Positions 1 to 7,516 of a DNA stretch of 64,000 nt are shown one piece after another. The number at the start of each line of letters is the position of its first letter. Position 1 is the first letter of the stretch. A model generated the notes under the pieces. That model did no database searches and had not been told where the DNA came from. It saw only the letters and a program-made list of their open reading frames with translations. The stretch is from Gillisella vitis (GTDB lineage Bacteria; Pseudomonadota; Alphaproteobacteria; Rhizobiales; Rhizobiaceae): positions 310,001-374,000 of the forward strand of contig NZ_CP056047.1 of the NCBI RefSeq assembly GCF_021559775.1, written 5' to 3'. The position numbers and the translations under genes were made by a program.

Positions 1-850
1 TGGCGAGCTGCATGTCCTCAACGGAGGTCGCATTGCGCCGAGCCCTTTCCAGGCCGAGGCGCACTCTGGCCAGAGGTGTTCTCAAATCGTGGGCTATATC
101 GTCACCGACGGCTGCGAGGTCCTCAATGAAGGCCTGCATCTCGTCGAGCATGCCGTTGACGATTTGGGCAAGGTTGTCGAGGGGGTCCTGCACATTGCGG
201 TAGGGCAGGCGCTGTTTCAAATCGCCCGCAACAATCTGTGCGATCCGGATTTGCATTTCGTTGACACGCCTGTGAGCGTTCAAGCCAAAAAACACCGCCG
301 CCGCCAGGCCAAACGTCAGCACCGGAACCAGGCCAAACAGCAGGCCCCTTTCCACCATGGATGCGGCCTGCTCATTATCGGCCGTACTCCAGCCAACGAA
401 CAGAATATTGCCATCTGGCAGGCGTCGCGCAACCGCGCGCGCCCGCTGTTGTCGCGGTGGTGTTTGATCCGTGCGAACAATGGAGACCTGTCTGGGCGGC
501 ATATCCAGCGCCAGTCCCGACGGAAATTCCTGGACATTTCCCGACACACGGTGGCCATTGGCTGTGAAAATACCCGTTGGCTTCACCCGTCGCGGGTCTT
601 GTCTTACGCGTTCCTCATAGGCATCCATCCGCCCCAGAAGAGCACCTTGCGTGATGACGCTTGCTTCTTGCAAAACCAGCTCATCCAGTTGATTGATCAA
701 CTCGCGGCCAGTGGTCTGGACATAGGCAAAGCTAAAGCTCAGCACCATGGGAACGGTTATCGCCGTCACCAACACCACCACATAGCGGAAACGGGATTGC
801 CGGACCCATTCAATCGGGCGCGCGAAGTACAAAACCTTCTCCACGAACAT
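1..850 (-). CDS. Sensor histidine kinase, C-terminus cut off by window start
   Basis: Membrane sensor kinase, partner of the response regulator immediately upstream. Reading the minus strand from ATG at 850 gives a hydrophobic N-terminal segment (about residues 18-36), a periplasmic-type domain, a second hydrophobic segment (around AAVFFGLNAH), a HAMP-like linker, and a dimerisation box with phospho-acceptor His near residue 254 (DDIAHDLRTPLARVR). The ATPase domain lies beyond the window edge. The start overlaps the last 41 bases of the regulator gene, so the two are translationally coupled. A GTG six bases inside the ATG is an alternative start. The signal sensed is unknown. Confidence 0.85.
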   Translation of the reverse strand, partial: MFVEKVLYFARPIEWVRQSRFRYVVVLVTAITVPMVLSFSFAYVQTTGRELINQLDELVLQEASVITQGALLGRMDAYEERVRQDPRRVKPTGIFTANGHRVSGNVQEFPSGLALDMPPRQVSIVRTDQTPPRQQRARAVARRLPDGNILFVGWSTADNEQAASMVERGLLFGLVPVLTFGLAAAVFFGLNAHRRVNEMQIRIAQIVAGDLKQRLPYRNVQDPLDNLAQIVNGMLDEMQAFIEDLAAVGDDIAHDLRTPLARVRLGLERARRNATSVEDMQLA

Positions 851-1487
851 TCGAGATCATGGGGTGATCTCCCGGATGATCAATTTTTCGCCTGAGCCGA
901 CCCATATGCACATCGATGAGGTTTGAATCGGGAACGAATTTATATTTCCAGACTTCCTCAAACAGCATTCCGCGCGTCAGAAGCTGTTCGCAATGGCGCA
1001 TCATATATTCGAGCAGCTTGAATTCTCGGGGAAGAAGCTCAATCTCTCTTTCGCCGCGGCAAGCGCTGCGCTCCAGAAGGTCAAGCTCAAGCGGTCCAAC
1101 CCGCAGCACTTTTGCCGACATGTCAGCGGGGCGGCGAAGAAGGGCTTCTACGCGGGCGACAAGTTCGAGGATCGCAAAGGGCTTGGTGAGATAGTCGTCG
1201 CCACCGGCCCGCAGGCCGCGCACACGGTCATTGACGGCGCTGAGGGCACTGATGACAAGCACAGGCGTGCGGACTTGTTCGCGCCGCAGTGTATCAATCA
1301 CAGCAAGGCCATCCATACCAGGCAGCATACGGTCAACGATCAGGATGTCAGCCCCGCCATTCCTTGCGCGTTCAAGGCCCCTGGCACCATCGGATTCCCA
1401 GTCAACGGCGTATCCGTAATCTTTCAGCTCAGCGCAGATATCTTGTGCCGTATCTTCATCATCCTCAATAAGGATAACTTTCGCCAT
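810..1487 (-). CDS. OmpR/PhoB-family response regulator
   Basis: Cytoplasmic DNA-binding response regulator of 225 residues, normal family length. Receiver domain at 1-115 has the acidic pocket (E8, D9, D10), phospho-acceptor D52 in LIVDRMLPGMDG, S80 at the switch position and K102 in LTKPF. A winged-helix effector domain covers about 128-222 (ending NVRGEGFVLRAPD). An AAGGA Shine-Dalgarno lies upstream of the ATG at 1487. It is co-transcribed with, and overlaps, the histidine kinase. It is divergent from mqo, so it could regulate that gene, but no operator was recognised. Confidence 0.93.
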   Translation of the reverse strand: MAKVILIEDDEDTAQDICAELKDYGYAVDWESDGARGLERARNGGADILIVDRMLPGMDGLAVIDTLRREQVRTPVLVISALSAVNDRVRGLRAGGDDYLTKPFAILELVARVEALLRRPADMSAKVLRVGPLELDLLERSACRGEREIELLPREFKLLEYMMRHCEQLLTRGMLFEEVWKYKFVPDSNLIDVHMGRLRRKIDHPGDHPMISNVRGEGFVLRAPD

Positions 1488-1927
1488 GGCCTATTCCTTG
1501 GTGCGTCGGTCCCTCCATAGATGTTGCAGGTCATCCATTATTGCCAGAGCACACGCGTTTCAAATGCCGATTTACTGTTTCAATCCTACGGTTTTTCAAA
1601 AAATAGCGCAATTGTGCGGTGTGTGATTCAACGCACGCCCGCCATAGCCAGGCTTGCCGTCAGGGACCGTGACGACCGTTCTTAAATTTCTATTTAATGG
1701 CTTTTGTCATGTCACTGCGTCAAACCCCAGCAACTGCGCGACAGAAAGTCGCGTGCTGACTTGTCACAATGCTGCATAATCCTCCCTCAAACCGGAATCG
1801 GTTCAGGGATTATGCAGCACATTTAAAACGTTACAGCGTCCTTTGTGCGTTTTATAAAACGCACGGCGCTGTAGGGTGCGATCGTCAAAGGTCATGGCAG
1901 TCGCCCTTAACCTCAATTAGGTGCCAG
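1488..1927. other. Intergenic region between response regulator and mqo
   Basis: No credible gene. It carries the divergent promoters of the two-component system and mqo, and a palindromic repeat (listed separately) 53 bases before the mqo start. An open frame continues upstream of mqo from 1769, but it runs through the repeat and is not taken as coding. Confidence 0.6.
1771..1874. repeat. Dispersed two-palindrome repeat, family 1, copy A
   Basis: First palindrome GCTGCATAAT ... ATTATGCAGC (1771-1818) with inner AACCGGAATCGGTT. Second palindrome TACAGCG ... CGCTGTA (1832-1873) enclosing the perfect GTGCGTTTTATAAAACGCAC (1845-1864). Related copies are at 22380, 33341, 44995, 55325 and 58620. 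The arrangement resembles the mosaic intergenic repeats (RIME type) of rhizobia; the formal family was not verified. Confidence 0.8.
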
Positions 1928-3640
1928 ATGCCCGTTCATCGTAAAGACAACCCATCCATTGCCGCAGGCATTCAAGGCCCGGTTTTGAGCCGCCGTCAGC
2001 TTTTGGGATCGGCGGCCACAGGGGCGGTCGTTCTCGGTGCGACCTCTGTGCCAAGCTGGGCGCAAGCACCGGAAAAAACCGTGGATGTCCTGTTGATCGG
2101 TGGCGGCATCATGAGTGCGACGCTGGGTGTTTTGCTCAGCCAACTTGAGCCGAATTGGACGATTGAAATGCTCGAGCGGCTCGACGCCGTGGCCATGGAA
2201 AGCTCCAACGGCTGGAACAATGCCGGCACGGGGCATTCGGCCCTGGCCGAGCTGAATTATTCGCCGATGGATGCGAAAGGCAATGTCCATATCGAAAAGG
2301 CGATCGAAATCAATTCGGCCTTCCAGATCACCCGTCAGTTCATGGCCCATCAGGTTGATGTTGGCGTGTTGAAAAATCCGCGCTCGTTCCTCAACTCGAC
2401 ACCGCATATGAGTTTCGTCTGGGGCGATGAGAATACGGCGTTTCTTGCCAAGCGGTTTGAAGCGTTGAAAGCCAGCCCGCTGTTTTCCGGCATGCAGTTT
2501 TCGACCGATCATGACAAGATTGCCGAATGGGTGCCGCTGATGATGGACGGGCGTGATCGCGCCCAGAAGCTTGCGGCCACTTGGAGCCCACTTGGCACCG
2601 ACGCCGATTGGGGCGAAGTGACCCGCCAATATGTGACGCATCTAAAGAGCCATCCGAGCTTTGCGCTGCACACCTCCAGTGAAGTGGAGGCGATTGAAAA
2701 GAACACAGACGGATCATGGAACGTCAGCTACGCGAACCGCAAGGATGGATCGTCAACCACCGTCAAGGCGAAGTTCGTGTTCATCGGTGCGGGCGGTGGT
2801 GCGTTGCACCTTCTGCAGATGGCTGGCATTCCTGAAGGCGATGACTACGCGGGCTTCCCCGTCGGCGGTTCGTTCCTGGTCTGCGACAAGCCGGAAATCG
2901 CAAACCGGCATTTTGCCAAGGCCTACGGGCAGGCTTCCACCGGTGCGCCGCCAATGTCGGTTCCGCATCTCGACACCCGCGTGTTTGATGGCAAGCGCCA
3001 CCTGTTGTTTGGCCCCTTCGCAACCTTCTCGACAAAATTCCTGAAGGAAGGATCGCTGTTCGATCTGCCTGCGACAATCACGCTCGAAAACATCTGGCCC
3101 ATGCTGAAAGTTGGCTATGATGAGTTTGATCTGGTCGAATATCTGGCCGGACAGCTTTTGCTGTCAGACGCAGATCGGCTAGAGGCTCTGCGCGCCTATT
3201 TTCCCAATGCCAAGGCCGAGGATTGGCGCCTTTGGCAGGCAGGCCAGCGAGTTCAGATCATCAAGAGAGACGCCAAAAAGGGCGGCATTCTCAAGCTCGG
3301 AACAGAAATTGTGGCGGCCAAGGATGGCAGCATTGCCGCCCTGCTCGGCGCTTCTCCGGGCGCGTCAACGGCTGCACCGATCATGCTGGATCTGCTCCAG
3401 AAAGTGTTTGCCGAGAAATTGGCGACACCGGAATGGCAGGAGAAGGTGCGCACCATGGTGCCAAGCTATGGCGTCAACCTCAATGAAAACCCCGATATGC
3501 TGGCCAAGGAATGGGCGGCGACGGCAGAGCGCCTTCAACTGACGCTCGCACCACCGGCAATCGACATGTCCGCAATCACAAAGCCAGGCGTCAGCGCACC
3601 GGCGGGAGACATCAAGCGTGTGCCGGACATGGCTCTGTAA
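1928..3640 (+). CDS. mqo: Malate:quinone oxidoreductase with twin-arginine leader
   Basis: Oxidises malate to oxaloacetate and passes electrons to the quinone pool, bypassing soluble malate dehydrogenase. From ATG at 1928 the protein is 570 residues. It has the FAD-binding start [13 protein letters not shown] (55-67), the Mqo signature [20 protein letters not shown] and a C-terminal GASPGAST segment. Unusually, residues 1-47 form a Tat-type leader: twin-Arg SRRQLL at 21-26, a hydrophobic stretch, then SWAQA. Classical Mqo is a cytoplasmic peripheral membrane enzyme. The start was chosen because the longer frame upstream passes through a repeat. Followed by ndh, another quinone-reducing dehydrogenase. 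Confidence 0.93.
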   Translation: MPVHRKDNPSIAAGIQGPVLSRRQLLGSAATGAVVLGATSVPSWAQAPEKTVDVLLIGGGIMSATLGVLLSQLEPNWTIEMLERLDAVAMESSNGWNNAGTGHSALAELNYSPMDAKGNVHIEKAIEINSAFQITRQFMAHQVDVGVLKNPRSFLNSTPHMSFVWGDENTAFLAKRFEALKASPLFSGMQFSTDHDKIAEWVPLMMDGRDRAQKLAATWSPLGTDADWGEVTRQYVTHLKSHPSFALHTSSEVEAIEKNTDGSWNVSYANRKDGSSTTVKAKFVFIGAGGGALHLLQMAGIPEGDDYAGFPVGGSFLVCDKPEIANRHFAKAYGQASTGAPPMSVPHLDTRVFDGKRHLLFGPFATFSTKFLKEGSLFDLPATITLENIWPMLKVGYDEFDLVEYLAGQLLLSDADRLEALRAYFPNAKAEDWRLWQAGQRVQIIKRDAKKGGILKLGTEIVAAKDGSIAALLGASPGASTAAPIMLDLLQKVFAEKLATPEWQEKVRTMVPSYGVNLNENPDMLAKEWAATAERLQLTLAPPAIDMSAITKPGVSAPAGDIKRVPDMAL

Positions 3641-3719
3641 GTTCTGGCCTTACGCGAGAATGAATGCGCGCCGTGGCGGGCATTCGGCGGATCCTGGTGG
3701 AAATATATGTCGTTGAATG

Positions 3720-3756
3720 CAGTATTGTGTGTTTTGTGAAGCACACAATACTGTAG
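3720..3756. repeat. Perfect 12-bp inverted repeat after mqo (degenerate family 1 hairpin)
   Basis: CAGTATTGTGTG (3720-3731) and CACACAATACTG (3742-3753) pair perfectly around a 10-base loop and are followed by TAGC. This resembles the second palindrome of the family 1 repeat (ending CTGTAG). There is no T-run, so it is not a clear intrinsic terminator, though it sits 80 bases after the mqo stop. Confidence 0.6.
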
Positions 3757-3882
3757 CATCCACGCAAAGGCGATGAGTTGCATGCCAGACCATCGGCCAG
3801 AATTTCAACTGTAATTTTCTGCACATGGTCTGCGATTATATTGAGCTGAATTTCATCCGGTTTAGAAAGAGAAAGATCGATC

Positions 3883-5160
3883 ATGAGTGATCATCACGTC
3901 GTGGTTGTTGGCGGTGGCTTTGGCGGGCTTCAGCTGGTGCATGATCTCAAAGGCAGCGGAGCACGGATAACGCTGATCGATCGGCGAAACCATCACCTTT
4001 TCCAACCTCTTCTTTATCAGGTTGCAACAACCATTCTCTCCACCTCGGAAATCGCCTGGCCCATTCGCCATCTCTATAGCGACCGGCAGGAGGTTTCGAC
4101 ATTGCTGGGTGAAGTCGGTGGCGTCGATGTCGCTGCAAAGCAGGTGATGTTACGCAGTGGGGCATCCATATCCTACGACACGCTTGTTCTGGCCACCGGA
4201 GCGACCCATGCCTATTTCGGACGCGATGAATGGGAGCCTGTGGCACCGGGCCTGAAGACGCTTGAGGATGCCACGACAATTCGCCGCCGCCTTCTTCTTG
4301 CCTTCGAGCAGGCAGAAACCACCTCTGACCCAGTGATGCGTGAGGCGCTTCTGACATTTACCATTGTTGGGGCCGGCCCAACAGGCGTCGAACTTGCCGG
4401 TATTATCGCCGAGCTGGCGCACAAGACCCTCCCCAAGGAATTTCGCGCCATCGATACCCGCAGGACAAAGGTGATCCTGGTCGAGGCGGGCCAACGTGTG
4501 CTGCCAAGCTTTGCACCGGAACTGTCCGCCTATGCACAAGGCGTGTTGGAAAAACTCGGCGTCGAAGTTCGTCTTGGACAGCCTGTTACACAGTGCTCAA
4601 GTGAGGGCGTTCAGATTGGTGAACAATTCACTCCAAGCCGGACGATCGTCTGGGCGGCTGGTGTTCAGGCATCAGCCGCCGCGCGCTGGCTCAGTGTTCC
4701 TGCCGACAGGGCGGGTCGCGTGGTTGTAGGGAAGGACCTTACCGCGCCAGAAATGCCAGATGTTTTTGTGATCGGTGATACGGCATCGGTCATGCAAGGC
4801 AATAACACGCCCGTACCGGGTATTGCGCCTGCAGCCAAACAACAGGGCGCCTATGTCGCCAAAGTGATCAAGGCGAGACTGAGAGGCAAACCCGCTCCCG
4901 CACCATTCCATTACCGGCATCAAGGCAGCCTTGCCACTATCGGCCAGAGTGCTGCCATTGTTGATTTTGGCAAGGTAAAGCTAACAGGTAGTCTCGCATG
5001 GTGGATATGGGGTCTCGCCCATATCTATTTTCTCATCGGCACGCGCTCAAGACTTGCGGTCGCCTGGAGCTGGTTGTGGATTTATCTCAGCGGCCAGCAT
5101 AGTGCCCGCCTGATTACTCAAAAAGAGACGATGAGGGATGATGGGCAGGCGAAAAAATAA
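3883..5160 (+). CDS. ndh: Type II NADH dehydrogenase (non-proton-pumping)
   Basis: Single-subunit flavoprotein that passes electrons from NADH to quinone without pumping protons, on the inner face of the membrane. 425 residues, normal length. Two dinucleotide-binding folds: FAD motif VVVVGGGFGGLQLV (6-19) and NADH motif IVGAGPTGVELAG (161-173); a third FAD contact is VFVIGDTAS. The C-terminal hydrophobic and aromatic segment (SLAWWIWGLAHIYFLIG onward) matches the membrane anchor of NDH-2. Purine-rich AGAAAGAGAAAG precedes the ATG. It lies downstream of mqo on the same strand with a 242-base gap, so co-transcription is uncertain. Confidence 0.95.
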   Translation: MSDHHVVVVGGGFGGLQLVHDLKGSGARITLIDRRNHHLFQPLLYQVATTILSTSEIAWPIRHLYSDRQEVSTLLGEVGGVDVAAKQVMLRSGASISYDTLVLATGATHAYFGRDEWEPVAPGLKTLEDATTIRRRLLLAFEQAETTSDPVMREALLTFTIVGAGPTGVELAGIIAELAHKTLPKEFRAIDTRRTKVILVEAGQRVLPSFAPELSAYAQGVLEKLGVEVRLGQPVTQCSSEGVQIGEQFTPSRTIVWAAGVQASAAARWLSVPADRAGRVVVGKDLTAPEMPDVFVIGDTASVMQGNNTPVPGIAPAAKQQGAYVAKVIKARLRGKPAPAPFHYRHQGSLATIGQSAAIVDFGKVKLTGSLAWWIWGLAHIYFLIGTRSRLAVAWSWLWIYLSGQHSARLITQKETMRDDGQAKK

Positions 5161-5220
5161 AATTAATAAATGATATCGTAATTTTAAGAAGCGTAGCGAC
5201 TAGACCGAGATTAAGGTTGC

Positions 5221-5415
5221 GGATGGAGGAGCTTCGAGACAGTGGAATTCGCTACTCTTGAATGGGTCGACTGGTTCAACCAGCGACGACTTCTCGAGCC
5301 GATGGGGAATATACCGCCAGCCGAAGCCGAAGAGCGATATTACGCCATGCTGGACGAAGCAGCCATGGCCGCATAACTTAAACAAAATGGCCCCGGCAAA
5401 CCCGGCGCGGTTCAG
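5221..5415 (+). mobile_element. IS3-family transposase remnant (C-terminal end only)
   Basis: Frame 5221-5376 encodes about 51 residues, including WRSFETVEFATLEWVDWF and an end in AAMAA plus stop. This is the familiar C-terminus of IS3-family OrfB transposases. It is followed by CCCGGCAAACCCGGCGCGGTTCA-like sequence (to about 5415) typical of the element's end. Nothing upstream is recognisable, so the element is decayed and inactive. It marks one edge of the accessory patch before tRNA-Gln. Confidence 0.8.
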
Positions 5416-5489
5416 AGGTTTCGTGTAGGATGCAACCAGATACCATCACGGCGATGGCAACGCATTTATGCAAAGTCGTAGCGTAGGTC

Positions 5490-6512
5490 TCAACCTAGCC
5501 TCGAAAAATTTCCCCCAACATTTACAAGGTATCCAAAGCGGACGCCAGCATAGTGCCGTTGGGCTTCGGGTATTTCATCTACCACGATCTCAAAGCCACC
5601 TAACTCGGCCATGTGCCGACCGGCGAGGAATGCCATCAAAGTCTCACACCAAACCAATGCGCTCTCTATAAAGAAACGAAAGAACTCATCGGCTCTAACT
5701 ATGTCGAGTGGCGTGGCTTCATGAAGCACACCGATTTCAGGCTCTAGAAGCTCTTTGTTTGCGGTTAGGCGATAGTCGTTCACAATTATCTGTCTGTCCC
5801 TCTTGGGATGCTCAATACAGTGCCGGACATTTCTCACAAGTTTGCCGAAGTGAGCTAGACCTTCCACAAATCCAATGAATTCGTCATCCTCTGGGAGCGT
5901 CTTGACGAGATGGTTATGTAAACCGTCAAACCACTTGCCAGATTTCCTCAATGTCTCCTCACTGTAGAAAATACAACAAAGATCGAATACGCCTTGCATT
6001 GCGTGATCCATCTTCTGGATAAACGTCTTTGTCTCAGCGTGAAGTCTTGGATAGGATGGAAGAGCAAGCGCGCCCTGTTTCGGCTGAATTGTCGTTTCAC
6101 GGTTGTGCAGCAGCACGCGCTTGATCTCTCCGGCCACGCTATCCGCTGCAACAAGGTCATTCATAATGTCGATGACTGACAAGAGGGCAGACTCATGTGA
6201 CACTGAGTCGATGAGCCGTTCCTTCTTGAATAGTTCTAGACCTGTTAGAAGCGTCTTCTGAACTACATCGGATTTCGCACCAACATCAGCGATTTTCTGT
6301 ACTGTGTTTGGTATATCTTCTCTCGTGCGACCTGGATCGATCTGATCAGCAAGCGCGATAACGTAAATTGCCTCTTCTTTAATCGCAAAGAGTCTGTGAC
6401 CTATCCCCTCAGCGGACACTACTGCGCCGTCGCTCTCGTCGCCAACCATCAGCATTCCGCCACCCTCTCGAATGCGGTCTATTCTGCGCTTCGCTGACTT
6501 TTCTTCCGTCAT
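5490..6512 (-). CDS. Unrecognised accessory protein with HEPN-like motif
   Basis: 340 residues, no family recognised. It looks soluble and mostly helical, with no signal peptide. The segment LVRNVRHCIEHPKRDR contains R-x4-H (RHCIEH) preceded by RN, which resembles the catalytic motif of HEPN ribonucleases; this is inference from a short motif. Two sampled lines (6241-6360) are 47% GC, lower than the roughly 60% of neighbours. Together with the IS3 remnant downstream and tRNA-Gln upstream this suggests acquisition. It follows the next gene by 30 bases in the same orientation, so the two probably form one transcript. AAAGG lies upstream of the ATG. Confidence 0.7.
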   Translation of the reverse strand: MTEEKSAKRRIDRIREGGGMLMVGDESDGAVVSAEGIGHRLFAIKEEAIYVIALADQIDPGRTREDIPNTVQKIADVGAKSDVVQKTLLTGLELFKKERLIDSVSHESALLSVIDIMNDLVAADSVAGEIKRVLLHNRETTIQPKQGALALPSYPRLHAETKTFIQKMDHAMQGVFDLCCIFYSEETLRKSGKWFDGLHNHLVKTLPEDDEFIGFVEGLAHFGKLVRNVRHCIEHPKRDRQIIVNDYRLTANKELLEPEIGVLHEATPLDIVRADEFFRFFIESALVWCETLMAFLAGRHMAELGGFEIVVDEIPEAQRHYAGVRFGYLVNVGGNFSRLG

Positions 6513-6542
6513 GAGCCTACCTTTAACGACTAATCGGCGGTG

Positions 6543-6974
6543 CTATCGTATCCCGTTCTCAAGAAAGACCGCGTCCAACCTGTCTACAATTCCTTGTATC
6601 CAAGGGGGTATGCGTGACGCAGTGATGCGCCATTCCTGAAAATCGCGAACTGCTTTGTCCCAATCGGGAAAGCCACTCGCTGTAGCAATTTTCGTTTTAT
6701 TGTCTTCGGTTGTCTTGAGCATTGTCAAAGCAATCGCTTGCTGTTCATCCAGAAATTTCACGATGCTAAGATGTAACTCAGGGTGTTCGCTTGCGATCTG
6801 TGACGCCAGCCGTTTGAGGCGCGGTGAAGCCATTGCGAGGATATCAAGCGCTCTGCCGACCTCACCGGCGACTTCGGCGTTCAATCGGGATACCTCGGCG
6901 CGTTTATCGCTTCGGCGCATCGCTTGATCGCTACCCATGCCGATTAGCGTAAGCAGCCACGAAATAAAATCCAT
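6543..6974 (-). CDS. Unrecognised small helical protein, first gene of accessory pair
   Basis: 143 residues from ATG at 6974 (MDFISWLLTLIGMG). A longer in-frame start at 7031 exists, but the G-rich stretch just upstream of 6974 fits a ribosome site better. The first 13 residues are hydrophobic and could be a short membrane anchor or amphipathic helix; the rest is predicted helical by composition. No family recognised. It is located 3' of tRNA-Gln and 30 bases before the HEPN-like gene, so it may be the partner of that protein. Function unknown. Confidence 0.6.
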   Translation of the reverse strand: MDFISWLLTLIGMGSDQAMRRSDKRAEVSRLNAEVAGEVGRALDILAMASPRLKRLASQIASEHPELHLSIVKFLDEQQAIALTMLKTTEDNKTKIATASGFPDWDKAVRDFQEWRITASRIPPWIQGIVDRLDAVFLENGIR

Positions 6975-7137
6975 GCGCCCCCCCCTGGAATGTCCCATTG
7001 CCAAGTTGCGCAGATTATAAGGGATTCGCAAGGGAAAGAATATCGCGTGCTGATCCGCAAGAATGACCCGGAAAAGTGTTCCGGTTACTCTTTTCAGATC
7101 TTCTCTAAGTAATTGATTGCATTGATAAAAGAGAGAT

Positions 7138-7211
7138 TGGCTGGGGAACCTGGATTCGAACCAAGATTAACGGAGTCAGAGTCCGTCGTTCTACCGTTGA
7201 ACTATTCCCCA
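7138..7211 (-). tRNA. tRNA-Gln, anticodon CTG
   Basis: 74 bases on the minus strand. The acceptor stem TGGGGAA pairs with TTCCCCA, the discriminator is G and CCA is encoded. The T loop is GGTTCGAATCC. The anticodon loop CTCTGAC, closed by ACGGA/TCCGT, gives anticodon CTG (reads CAG). No second copy of the 3' end was seen near the far side of the accessory patch, so integration into this tRNA is not demonstrated. Confidence 0.95.
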
Positions 7212-7516
7212 GCAGGGGCGGCGTTGCCGTCTGATGGATGCGGCTTATAAACAAAAGCTGGTTGATTGCAACTGTCTTTTTGCAAAAAAGTGAACCGGTT
7301 CAGACAAATCGGTTTTGCAGCGGTTCCGCACTTTGAGTGAAGCTGGTTTCGGCCTTGGTTGGTCGGGGAGGGGGGCTTAAAAAGCATTTGGAGAAGCTTG
7401 CCGGGCCTGCTACAATTTTACCAACGAAAATCTAAGGATCGCCAGCGGCATATCTGAAACGGAATTTCCTCTCGGGTTTTCCCATCAGACTTTGCGCGGC
7501 GCTATGGAAGACATCA
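7212..7516. other. Intergenic region between tRNA-Gln and ppx
   Basis: Holds the promoter of tRNA-Gln (minus strand) and the leader of ppx (plus strand). No gene or clear repeat seen. Confidence 0.5.

Noticed and set aside
89..895. 268-residue plus-strand open frame
   Set aside because: It is antisense to the histidine kinase, whose TM, HAMP and His-box translation is convincing; no ribosome site or recognisable domain.
5377..7138. Island integrated into tRNA-Gln with flanking att repeat
   Set aside because: No second copy of the tRNA 3' end was found near the other edge and no integrase is present, so only an accessory patch is claimed.
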